Source of the DNA: Leptodontidium sp. MPI-SDFR-AT-0119
Taxonomy: Eukaryota; Ascomycota; Leotiomycetes; Helotiales; Leptodontidiaceae
Length of the DNA stretch: 64,000 nt
Direction: 5' to 3'
Assembly (NCBI GenBank): GCA_020726505.1
Contig: JAHLEZ010000012.1
Coordinates: 1,984,001 to 2,048,000, forward strand
Made by a program: the position numbers and the translations under genes. Numbering within the stretch: position 1 is the stretch's first letter; each line of letters begins with the position of its first letter. Under the pieces are notes generated by a model. The model was given only the letters and a program-made list of their open reading frames with translations. It was not told the origin of the DNA and searched no databases. Positions 44,139 through 56,100 of this stretch are shown here, one piece after another.

Positions 44139-47100
44139 GCCGCGCTTTTGATATTTAATCGTATATACGTGAGCTCGGTGCTTCCCGAAAGCGCCTTTCT
44201 TAATATCACTTAATAACTCTTTAACCTTTAGTCGAAATACGCGAGCGATAATATTAGGGCGGTCAATTAGCTGAGATTATGTCTTTTTAAGCTTACGGAC
44301 GATTTCCGGCTATCGCGGGTTAGCCGTAAACGTAATAAAGAAAGTTAGACGATCGTAAGAACGAACTATTATTATAGAATCTTAAAACAACTATTATATA
44401 AAATGATCGTTACTAATAAAAGAAAAAGGAAGAATAAAACGACGGCTGTATTCCCCAGAATCAACGTCCGCACGGATTAGCGTGTTCGTAAGCCTATTAT
44501 ATAGGTCCGCACGGATGTTCTCTTAGTGTGTCTATAACTAATCGAGTCGTGTAGTCTAACAGGTAATATAAATATTAACGACGTATTGTTAAAATAAACG
44601 ATTCGTGTGAAAAAGAGTTACCGGTTTACGGGCCTATTAGAAAAGTTGAAACTTATAAAACGGCTACTAATTAAGCCGTAATCTTTGTCGAATATGATTC
44701 CGGTCTAAAAGCTATAAAGACTATCGCCACCCTAGTTCGCCAAAAGGGAAGAGTAATAGATAACTTAACGGAAAGTAAGCCGCATTTATAACAGGGACCC
44801 GGTGTAAAAGCGGTCCGTTACGGCCTAGTTCGCGGACCGCAAGTATCACATCCCGTCGGCTAGCCTGATTATACTTATCTAGAATAATCCCCGCGAGCTC
44901 ATCTACGACAAGAAGATTCTTTCGCCTCTAGTCTACACTTATTTAAAGGACTAATCGCATTTGCGGACTAATAATAATCCGAAAGTGGCCGTTTTCCGTC
45001 CGTAACCGCTCTCGGGCAGTCTAATATATAGCCGTAAATAAGTTTTACTCTATAATTATTTAATATAAATCGCGAAGGATCGTAGAATTAAGTTGAGGGT
45101 GCCGCTCGAGTCGTATATTAGTCGCGTAATTAAGGTCGTAAAAGAAGAGCTACGCAAAAGCAGGCGTCTATTGCAAGCCAGGAATCAAAGGCCCTTACAA
45201 GTGATAAAGCTCCCCGTGAGCCGTAAAAGTAATTAACCCACGGGTCAAGTCGATACAGTCCTCCTTTCTAGTGTTTACGGACGTAAAAGACAGAGCTAAG
45301 TTATACTGCCGTATCTTCTAGCGAAAAGAAGCACTTCGCGGATCCGTATTATCTAGTAGCCTCCGTAATATAGCCAGTAGTTCCCGTAACGGCTCTAGAC
45401 TGACGTCTCCTTTCTTATAATAGAGCTCATATTGTTTATCGGCTCCTTGTTTGTCAACCTAATAGAGCGCGCCGCACTTTATATACTCGTCGTTTATATG
45501 ACCGATATCTTGCGGGCCTATACTGGCAAAAACGGACCGGAAGCTGAACGGAATCACACGTAAAGCAGCCGCAAGAGGGGCCGCAAGAGGGGCCGCAAGA
45601 GGGGCCGCAAGAGGAGGAGTCGCAAAAGGAGTCGCAGGGGGAGCCGCAGGAGGTGTTTCGAGTCGAGGGGGGTTGTTGTTTACAGCTACTCTAGCTGCCT
45701 CCATCTCAGCACGCGTCCGTCGGCGGCGTTTTGCAGGCCGTGGATTGTCCGTAAGAGCCGTAACGGAGCCGCTACGGGTCTGTCGAGGAGCAGTAACATC
45801 GAGTTCGGCTAGAGGACGTCGTCGAGCTTCGTTCCCCTATAAAAACGGTCAGTAAAGAGCCCGTAAACGCACTACCGAACGAACCGTATATTTATAACAC
45901 GACTTATACCGTAACCTAATATGATTCGTCCGAAAATCGTTCGCGGGTCGATTTTAGTTGTACGAAGTACACCACCGAGGCGGAGAAGAGTTCATTAAGT
46001 CGAATAACACGCTATTAAGGTAATAGAGAGTTAAAGAAGTTATAGAAGCCGCGTCGCGGTCGAGAGGTTTTAGTGTTCCTCCTCCTCGGCTACAGGTTCT
46101 TCCGGCCGAGGCTGCGGCCAATGAGAGGACTTCACGTGACCAGGAATTTTAAAAACGGGATCCATAAATCGCGCAATATAATATAGAAGATTAAGACCTT
46201 ACAACTATAGAGGCACGTAAGCGGGCTATCTGTAGATAATAGCTAATTCCGACTAACAAAATTAACCCGCGAGTCGCTAGCGACCTCTAACTCTCTACTG
46301 TTAATCCTATAGACGCTTATATTGAAGTCGTAAAAACGATACCCTTAGCACTTATAGACACTATAATCTTAAATCACAATACTAAGCTACGTGACGACCC
46401 AAGGACAAAGCTAAAGCTAGAGTCAAATACGGGAGTGCTAATTAACCCGGAGACGCTAACCGCGGAAGAGCTAGACCTTAACTCTATAGTAGTATATAAT
46501 ATTATAAAATACGACGTTATTAATTAAGTACTTTTAACTAATAAGTCTTCGCCTTCACTAGAGCCTCTTAAACAAAAGGCTAGGGAATAGTCGTTAAATT
46601 ACAAGTTAGTAAATGACAAGTTACTTTTTTAAGGCCGCTTAAAAGTGCCCCTAAAACCGCCGGAGCTTCGCACGACACTTATATACTACGTACACTCTTA
46701 ACTTTTAGTAATATATACGGGGATTAAAAAGATAAAAGTATTATTAAGTCGTAAATATTACTAAAACGGCCTCACTACGAACATAACTCGATACATCGTA
46801 AACTGTAGTTACTCTCGACAAAAAGCCCGTAGGAATAAGACCCCTAGTTTCTTATACCCCTTACTAATCCTTACTCGGCTATATTAACACCTCACAATAG
46901 ACTTTATAAAGTTACTATTAAACAAGCACAGTTATAACTTTATTATAGTTCTCGTTAACTGCTTATTTAAGAAACTAATCTTAATACCTTATAATAATAC
47001 AATTACTATTAAAGGCATAATTATTCTCTTCTTCGTCTATTAGACTCGACACTTCGGCATACTAGACTCTATTATCTTAGACCGAGGACCTTAGTTTGTC

Positions 47101-47919
47101 TCCTCCTTTTAAAAGGAATACTGTCGTATCCTTAGGACTAAAGTAAAGCTAATAATAGCGTATAACCTAAACGTTAATAATTAAATAAAGGTAATAAACT
47201 AATATATTAAGTAGCGGCTCCGTCCCTTTTATTACTATTACTAAGACAATTAAAGCGACCTCTTACTAATTATAAATATCGCTTAATTAACGTTATTATA
47301 CGAGTCCTTAGGCCGCTTATCTCCTTTTTAGTTACTTAACGGCGTTAAGCTAAGGACTTCCTAAGACTTAATTAACCTAGAGCCTCCGGCTACGGCAATA
47401 AAGAAACTTAATCACGAGGAGGCTCTCTAAGTAGTATTATAAATAAAAGAGGTTATAAAAGTCGTATAGTTGTCCCTTAAAGATTAATAAGAGAAAATAA
47501 AACGACTAACGAATCGTGGGCGACGCGCTATTAACTAGGACGTTAACGACTTAATACTAGTCGACACTCAGAACTAAAACGTTAACCGACTTTTAAGGAA
47601 GTTATTTAATAAGTAATACGGCCCTATTAAAGTAATCGCTAAGGAAGGAAAGAGCTAAAGAGTTAAGTTACTAAAGGACTAGTTAATTCACCCTGTCTTT
47701 TACTCGCACTCGCTCCGCAAGTACGTCGACAACCCCCTACTGGGACAAGCTAGAGCTACGCCGGCACTTATCTAACTATTGCCTAAGTAAAATAAGTGGG
47801 AAATTAAAGGCATCTTTAGTTCTAAAGTCATATAAAACAAGCTATTTTATCGCATTAAGTGGCTCGGCGCCGACGAGGACTTAAAGTAGTACTTATACTC
47901 AGATACTATAATAACTCTG

Positions 47920-48400
47920 AAAAGAAGTGATACTTGGTGTGAATGATAATTCTATTGTAAAGGGGATTTCTAGGTCTATATAACTACTCTAGCTTATCAC
48001 GTGTGTATTCGCTTAGGTAGCCGAATTAAGTAAATGTAAGCTCAAACGAGCTCAAACGAGTCTTTACCAAATACAGTTGTTTTCCGGTAGTTTGAGACGT
48101 AAAGCCCGGAGCTTCGTACAGCCACTGTTTTAGCCTAGGAAAGCCGTGTATCAGAAGCCTTGGATTCCATGGCTGTAACCTGTGGACGTCAGAGCTTTGT
48201 ATCAGATGTATGTGGCTTGTTTTAAGCTATTTCCGGCTGATTAGGCCTAGAATAGGTTTTATTGAGTATATAAGCGAGCTTTAAGTGAGGTAGTTATATT
48301 ATAATCTTTATAATAATAAGTAAAGCTTAGTCTTTACTTCACATATATATAAAAGTAAAGTGTAGACTAGAATTTACTAGTGAACACTGTACCTCTATTA
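47920..48400. other. Less-mutated segment between gypsy B and gypsy C, possible LTR
   Basis: This follows the chromodomain of gypsy B and abuts the truncated integrase of gypsy C. It begins near TGATACTTGGTG and ends near AGTGAACA, with GC higher than its surroundings (for example CCATGGCTGTAACCTGTGG). It could be the 3' LTR of gypsy B, but no matching copy is seen at the 5' side and no TSD was found. Confidence 0.35.
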
Positions 48401-51400
48401 GATATAATGTCTTAGGGTATATTAAAGAGGAAAACACCCTCTTAAAGAGTAGTTCTGCAAGTTCAGGAGTATTAATTATTTTGCGGTATACTAAGTACCG
48501 GGCTATCTTCGAATATTAATTAATAACTACTAATATATAATCAAGATTTAGGCTATTATATAAGTCTTTATAAGGCGGCAACCTTGTGATAAAATCTATT
48601 GAAATCTCGGACTACGGCCGCGAAGGCCTCAAGAGACTTACTAAAAGTTTATATAGCGTATATCGTTTCGATTTAATCCTTTAATAAATATTACATTCTT
48701 TAAAATATATTTTAATGTCGTCTTTTATTTTCTCTTAGAAGTAAGTTCTATAGAGGAGCTGCGAGGTCTTCGCAACACTATAGTGCCTTATTAACAGGTT
48801 ATTATAATAAAGTTTTATGATTTTTATTCTTAATACTAGATCATTTGGAATATAGAATCGATTATTTTATTAGAGAAGCCCCGATACGTCTAAATTCTAC
48901 TAATTATCCTATTAAGACTTATGTTTACTTATTACATTAGCTATACTTCTGTAGCTTTTATCGTTACGTTAAGCGAGGATGATTAAGTCCCGTAGCGGTT
49001 CCGTTATTAAGGCTAAAGTAATTTGTCTTCTTATTACTACTTTTATTTATAATATTAGGATTAAATGTTTGTAACTATCGATCCCTGCGACAGGCGGCTA
49101 GCCTTCACTCCTTATATATAATAATGTCTCCACAGATAGAAGCATCACCTTAAGGACGTTGTCTAGAAGACTAGGTTTTATATACTTAACTTCTAGAATT
49201 CTCTTTTAAGTCGCCTACACCGGTTCTATTAACACTAAGTTTAGCCTTCTATCGGTAAGATCTCTAGTAATAATAGATATATATCTTATTATTATTTTAT
49301 AATCCCTGTCTAAGAATACTTCAATGTCGGCTCCTCGACTACGTAAAGTACTCGCAAAAGCTCCTTTTAGTTTATTCTAAAATATTAGTAACCAAGTGAT
49401 ATTAATAGGGCCTTTAGATTCCCGATAATTTAGTCTCTTATTAAGTCTATCCGCGGGGTTTACAGCCCCCTTATAGTAATAGATTTTAAAGTTATAAGTA
49501 ATAAGATACATTACTTACTATACTTGTCGACTCTCTAAATACTTCGCTATTATAAAGTAGTAGAGGTTATTATAGTCCGTAAGTACTTTAATAATATATA
49601 GACTACTCTTAAGGTAATGTCTCCACTTCTTAAAACACTCCACAATAACTAGTAACTCTTTATTGTGAGTAGTATAATTCCGCTTAACACTAGTCATCTT
49701 ACAAGACTAATACGCCACGGGCTTCTAGTATTACTTAAATCCTTCTAACAAAGTATTAGCTTACTAAGAGATAACACTAGCGATTATAAACCTAAATGTA
49801 TTAGTTTTAAGTCGTATATACTTCGTAAAGTCAAAGTGTATTATAACTAGTGTACTAATAAAAGCTGTTTTTAAATTAATAAAGCTTTTCTTAGTTATAT
49901 TAGAGAATATAAAGGGTCCTTTCTTGACTCTGTTCTCTATGCCCTAGAGAGCCCCTATTAAGCCTACGACTATCTTAAAATACCTTAGTACAAATCTATA
50001 ATAGAAATTCGCAAAGCCTAAAAAAACCTAAATATCTTTATAAGACTCTAGTTTTAGTTATTTTTAAATAGAACGGATTTACTTAAGGTCTGCCTAAATC
50101 CCGGAAGGTCTAACTTTAAACCTTAGGAACTCGACCTTATTTACTTTAAACTCGCATTTATTAAGTTTAATAAAGAGCTTATACTTACGCAGGCGTTCGA
50201 AGACGGCCTAAATATACTTACGATGTTCCTTTTTATTCTTAAAATAAATAAGGATATTATTAAAGTAGACTACTACGAAATAGTCAATTAGCCCCGCTAA
50301 CGCTTCGTTAATATACGCCTAAAACGTAGCCGGAGCGTTAAATAGCCTAAAAGGCATTACTAAATATTCAAAATGTTTATATCTTGTGTAGAAGGCTGTT
50401 TTCTATTTATATCCTTCTTTAATCTTAATATAGTAATATATATCCCTTAAGTCTAGCGCCGTAAAGACTACGGCTCCGCCGAGCCGATCTAACGTCTCAT
50501 CGACTAATAAAAGAGGGTAGTAGTTTTTAATTGTCACTTTATTTAATTTACGATAATCTACACACAACCGTAAGCCTTTATCTTTCTTCGACACAAATAA
50601 TATTAGCGCATTTACGGGACTCTTAGATAGTCGAATTTACCCCTTTTATAATACTATAATCAGATATTCCCGAAGCGCGGCGAGTTATGGCTCAGAGAGG
50701 TTATAGAGGGGGCCGTACAGAGGTAGTACTTTAGTGTTAATCGTATGTTCGAATCCGACTTGTTCTTCGAGGAGGGCAGTCAGCGGATTGTCGTCACATA
50801 TATTTACTAAATCTACGAGCTAGTCTAGTAACTATATTAGCTTAGGATCTTTAATTTATAACGCTAGTACCTACGACGGGTCCCTGCCGGCGGTATATAA
50901 ATAAATATCCCACGACTACCTCAAACATCTATAAAATCCCTATTGTCTTAAGCAATTATATTTAAATTAAGATAAGAATATAATATATAGTACTATTTTA
51001 AGGTCAGTATTAAGGGCCTTAGTAAACTCATTTACTGCCACAATCTAGATTTTATCTTAAGTTAAGGCGTAGGCCTACTTCTTAAGTTTTTAGTCGTAAT
51101 ACCCGGCTCCCTTGTGTTTTAAGAACTCTATTCTAAGAACTAAGTTATACTTTAAATCTTTATAACTATAAAATCTTTTTCGAAAGGTTCTCGAGATCCC
51201 ACGGTCGTCTTATATACTTATATTAAGGTTATAGGCGTTAGTTACTTAGAAGCGGTACTTATTAAAGGTCACGAACTCTTAGTTATATTTAAATAAAGGA
51301 AGAAACCTTAATTTTTTAGTATTATACTTATTAAGAAAGTTATAATTTAAGCTACTATCTATTAAACTATTTAATGACGCTTACGTATCCGTCTCGGGCT

Positions 51401-51728
51401 ACTCTAGACTTGCCACGATATATAGGCGTCTTAGAACATCCCCTAAGCCTTCGACGCTTAAGACTTAGTATTACCTTTTCCTATATCCTTATTAGAGCTA
51501 GAGGGCTTCTATTCCCCGGAGCGTATAATAGCGTACACCTTCCGTTTATTCTAGAGGTTTTTCTTTACTGTCTTAAAACGTTCTTTAGCTTTAATAGCTT
51601 AAGGATTGTCTTACGCTCACTTTACGAACTTAAGACACTTATAGTCCTTAGACTAATAGCCTTCTTGTCCATAAGAGTAACAAGTAGTATTACCTTTACT
51701 ACTCTTCTCTTTATTTCTATTACTATAC

Positions 51729-51912
51729 TGTGGTGCAGAAGTGGAGTAGAGCCTTGCGATTAACGTAAGGAGAATTAAAGTGGTTAATTGTTATTTAGAA
51801 TATATAAGGAAATCAAGGGAATACGTTGTTTTCTAAAAGTAGTATAACGTGGCAGAAACTATATCTAGCGTAACACGCAGCTAACTGAGTATTAGCCCGT
51901 ACTTGTACGACA
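51729..51912 (-). repeat. 3' LTR of the copia element
   Basis: On + it starts TGTGGTGCAG and ends GTACGACA. It differs from the 5' LTR by transitions and one single-base indel. Confidence 0.93.
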
Positions 51913-52119
51913 CACTTCCTAGCTAAGTGACAGTAGTAAGCCACTAGTATTATAGTTAGTTACGTTAAGCGAGAGTAAACACTAAATTAAATACTTAGGC
52001 CACAATTATTTTTATACTACTAAATTAGGCAAATAACTCTCCTATTTAAAGTGGCGCATCCCCTACTTAATTCTTAGTCCTATAACTTCTCCACAATATA
52101 TATAGATCGACCTTTCGAT

Positions 52120-52180
52120 CTACTAATTAATTAACTAATTAAATAAATAAATAATTAATTAATTAACTAATTAATTACTC
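52120..52180. repeat. AATT-rich simple sequence inside copia
   Basis: Repeated TAATTAAT/TAAATAAATAAT units, about 60 bp, between the 3' LTR and the opposite-strand relic frame. Confidence 0.8.
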
Positions 52181-52199
52181 CTATTTTTAAAATAGGTGT

Positions 52200-53110
52200 C
52201 TCTAATCGATCTACTAAGGCCGTTAAGGCTAAGCGTGTTACTACCGCTATAAGTTATTAAGTTAAAGTTTATTAATCGTTAATTATTAATTTAAAGAATT
52301 TACTAATCTAAGTATAACTTACTAATTATAATAAGCTAAGGCTAAAAAGAAGACCGCCTCTAAGAAGGCTACTAAGGCTATCAAGGCTACTCCCGCGGCT
52401 ACTCCTTGTGTTACCTGTGCCCCTCGTGTTAAGGGAGCTGAGCGTGCGGTTGTTTGCTTAAGTTATATTAATAGCGCCCTTTAAACTAAAAGCACTAGCG
52501 AGTGCTTCGATGTCGTTAGTCGGGGTACTTGCTGTTTCGCCTACTCGTCAGGCCACTTATATAAGGCTACTCCCTTTATTACTTAGGCCCCCTTCTTCTT
52601 TTATTATATTACGCTCTTAAATGACGCGGGTAATAAAGTAAATTCCCTTAGTTATTCCTTTTTTAGCGTGTAATTACTGATTTCCCTAGGAGCTTAAGTA
52701 GTTAAGAGCTCCGGTTTTTACGGCCCTTAAGGGTTAAGTTATTACTAGTAGAGCTACTAGTAGAGCTAGTCGTGCTTTAGGTGTAGCCACGGCTACTCTC
52801 TACGTTAAGACCTCTTCGGAGTTAGAGGGTAGTAAAGAGACTCCTCGGGGAGTAACTCCGGCTTCTCTTGTTACTCCTGCGGCTACTACTCTTACTATAG
52901 CTATAGGTAGAGCTAGTAGAACTACTGTTACGGCCGCTGGCATTAGTGTTAGTCTTATTACTTTTTAGGCCTTAATAGCTAATAAGCCTCCTAGAGTTAC
53001 TTTTATATTAGAGTAAGAAGCTTAAGCTACTCAGGTTAAGGAGCTTATTAGGGTGATTACTAATACGTTAAGTGACTTAGTTCGGGAGGTTTTAGGCCTT
53101 TTAATTATAT
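52200..53110 (+). pseudogene. Relic reading frame on the strand opposite to copia pol
   Basis: Between the RNase H region and the 3' LTR of the copia element, the + strand holds a frame that can be followed for about 100 codons if TAA/TAG are read as mutated Gln/Trp. It is Lys/Ala-rich (KKTASKKATKAIKATPAA), then Cys-rich: PCVTCAPRVKGAERAVVC, then CFDVVSRGTCCFAYSSGH. The Cys pattern resembles a small zinc-binding domain. Downstream is Ser/Tyr-rich and frame-shifted. It may be a passenger gene of this copia lineage or a separate insertion. I do not recognise the family. Confidence 0.45.
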
Positions 53111-56100
53111 AAGTTACTTGTTTTTTTATGTTCGGCGAGGCTTAGGAACCTCTAAATAATTAAGTGTCCCCTTGTAATTACTTTCTTACGTTACTTTTTA
53201 CTGTAGAATCAAATAACTATTAAAAGTAATTGAGTCTTTTAAATGCCGTGTATTTCACCCTTAAGCTTAGTTACTCTCTAAGTAAATAAAATAGTAAGAG
53301 AATTTACAAAGGAATAATAAATATATAAGAAAATACCCTTATAATAAAGGAAAAGTAAAGAACGTGTATAAAGACCTACTTTAAAGCGAGGGCTCTATAG
53401 TAAGTTACTCTAGTTAAGTATAAACATCTACTAAGTTAATGAAAGTAATAAAATTCTTAAATTTCTGTCGAGAGAGGTTCTTTATAAGTCTATTAGCGGG
53501 CATATAACTTATAGGCAAATATTCGACTAAAAAAGTGCCCTTTTAAAACTCCTAGCGTAATTACATATTTTAAATATTAACGTGGCGTAGTTTAATAGAG
53601 ATGCGCTGATTTTCCCTAATAATTAACTGTATTATTTACTAATTATTATAGAAGATCTTCTAAATTTCCTTTAACTTAAGACGTAGCTCTCGAAAGAAAC
53701 GCTATAAAGCTATAATCTCTTTAGCCGTGCGCTTAACGCCTAAAAGCTCAGCCTGTGTAATCGAAGTAGTAATTGTATCTTATAAGGCCGCTCTCTATAA
53801 GATTAAACCTCTAAAAAGTATTATAATATAACTATTAAAAGAGCGCCTAGTATCAAGATCGTTTATAAATAAAGTATCTAAAGCTATAATGAGCTGAGAG
53901 TCGCGTAGCTTATAACTATAAGTGATTATTAAAAATCAGGTTCTAAAGAGGTAATAAATAGTCTAATTAACTACCGTAAGGTGTTCTAAAGAGGAGTTAA
54001 TTAAGAAGTAAGAAAGTCTTAAAGTTATAAACGTAACGTCTGCGCGTAATATAATTGCCGTGTAAAGTATTAAGTTAACCTTCTTTTAATACTCCTTGAT
54101 TTGAGCTAAGGTTACTTGCCCTTGATTCTTTAGTAACTCAACTTAAGGTAATAAAGTACTTAAGTAATTTCTATCTATTAAGTCAAATCGTAGAGTAACC
54201 TTTTTAATATAAGTGTCGTGTATTAAAGAAATAGTCTTCGCTTGATAATCTCTAATAATACAAACACCTAAAAACCACTCTATTAGTTTACTTCTAATAA
54301 GCTCGTATGCTGTATATAAACCCTTAATTATAAGTTGAGCGTCTTTAAGGGCTAAAGCGTAGTATAACACTTGAATATCGTCGATATAAAAGATAATAAA
54401 GACTAAGCGTTACTTGTTTATAAAGATATAAGGCTTCTCTTTATAGGGGATTAACTTTAACTTTAATAAGGTTCTAGTAAAGTCTCCGTACTATAGTGCT
54501 GGCGAGTCTCTGAGTCTATAAAGTGCACGATTAACCTTTACTACTATGCCGTCTTATTTAAATCCATTTAGTAAATAGTAGCGTACGCGAGCACTCGATT
54601 CGCTTTATTTAGCGTTAATAAAGGCGTTAATAACGTCAAATTAGATTATCTCTAAATCAAATTAAGTTACTATTATTATAGCGGTCTTAAAAGAATAAGC
54701 AACTAAAGTGGCCGTATATATTAAGAGAATTGACGTTTTAAGTTATAAATCCCTTTTAATAACAACTCACGAGCGACACTTAATTAAATACCCTAAAGAA
54801 TCGACCTTAGCGTGAAATACTTATTTTAATAGTATTAGTTATTTAGTAGCGAAGCTTTATTTAACGACTCTTTAGTAGTTACGCGACTTTAAGTTAGTGA
54901 TTTCTTTAATTACGTCGGCTTAGAAGTGCTTTTTTAGAGAGTAATCCTTAAGGTCTCTCTAATTTAATAAGTCCTTTAGTAATTGGGATTAATGTATTCG
55001 TAGGAAATTAACCGGTTGTCGAATTTCGACATTTTTAAGAATAGACGCTAAAATAATAACGTGAATTACGCTTAAGTCTTTCCCGTCTCTTCGCACTAGT
55101 TCTTAATTAGGCTAAAAGGTCCTTAGAAAGTCCTCTAAATACTCACGGTTATTTAACGGTTTTAATAATTCCGTAATTAGCTCTTTAATAGTTATTATAT
55201 AAACGCTTTAATTCGGTTTTGTTATCTTATTATTAACTTGAGTCTTTCGACCGTCGTTAGTTACTCGATCTTTTACCCTCTTCCTCTATAGAGGTTTAAG
55301 TAAGTTATTGTTAGTTAAGGCCGGAAGTAGTAAGTGTTACTTTATACTTAATTCTTCCCTTAAGTCTAATAAGTTAAGATACTCCTTGTACTTTATTACT
55401 TAAGGCGGAGCTTTTAATTACTTAGGGCCGGCACCTTAAGTAAGTGCTCCTTAACGCTTAAGACCGCGCTCTTAGTCGTGTGGCCCTTAAGAGTATATAA
55501 TAACTTATAATATTAATTAGCGCTTAGCTCCTATATCTCTCTTAAAGTTTAGTGCGCTACGTAAGACATCTCTTTTAGTTATACTCTAAGACACTAACTG
55601 TCTTAATTTGTCGACTCGTTTTAAGACTTAATTAAGGTGCTTGTAAGTAAGAAGTCTAGTATTCTTCCTTAGTTAATTTACCCCTGAGTTTTTATTAATA
55701 AGTTTTATTAATCTTGACTTTTTTAGAGGTGATATTAGTTACTTTACCCCCGTAATTAAAAGCTTAATCGAAAGCTGTGGCACCCCCGAGGTTACAAACT
55801 TAATAGTTTTAATAGAACTTATTACTTAGTTTAATTATTCCTTTTCTAAAGTAATACTTATTATTAATTCTAGTATGTTAAGTGTGCTTAGTCGATTAAT
55901 TATATTAGTTTTAGCGTTTTAAGGTCCCTCCTCTTCTTCTAGTATTTCAGTAAGATCTCTTAATATTAAACGCGGCTAGTCGACCGCTCTCTTCACGTTT
56001 AAAGAGCCTAAATAAAAGAGGGATTCGTTAAAAGTAACGTTCTAAGTCATTATTACACGTTATAATTAAGGTACTTAGATCCTGTATATGTTAGACGAGA

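Larger units (their letters stand above)
39765..46180 (-). mobile_element. Autonomous-type Helitron, degraded, inserted in gypsy B
   Basis: About 6.4 kb with a different, higher-GC composition splits gypsy B between RNase H and integrase. The minus strand encodes a Rep-helicase relic: an N-terminal segment at 45704-45459 continuing to DIGHINDEYIKCGALY, a Helitron-like N region at 44138-43911 (PHLYLLLWLEGPS, the HUH motif with His changed to Tyr, and ITHGPCGP), and a Pif1-type Walker A near 42640 ([10 protein letters not shown]). The exact ends are uncertain: I found no convincing CTRR terminus, so the coordinates are where composition and gypsy homology change. Confidence 0.8.
35690..47910 (+). 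mobile_element. Degraded Ty3/gypsy chromovirus B, interrupted by a Helitron
   Basis: Domains in order: gag at about 36400-37230 (FSDYKGEIKYDAWK-like, with TAA for Trp) with a zinc knuckle relic near 37170 (CLYYSKTGY...CPK); protease to 38.0 kb; RT at about 38460-38960 (GFIKPSSIPYAALILF, LYVDYRKLN); RNase H to about 39755, ending in the NTLS segment. After the Helitron come the H2C2/integrase segment at about 46560-47400 (RKYYQNGL, FIIVLVNCLFKKLILIP, SIILDRGP) and a chromodomain at about 47790-47910 (KWEIKGIF..., KLFYRIKWLGADEDLK). The chromodomain identifies a chromovirus. All frames are broken by RIP-type stops. No LTR pair was identified. Confidence 0.87.

Noticed and set aside
45673..45855. 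60-codon plus-strand frame
   Set aside because: Antisense to the N-terminal part of the Helitron Rep-helicase relic.
51374..51763. 129-codon plus-strand frame
   Set aside because: Antisense to the gypsy C gag/protease region and crosses the copia LTR boundary.
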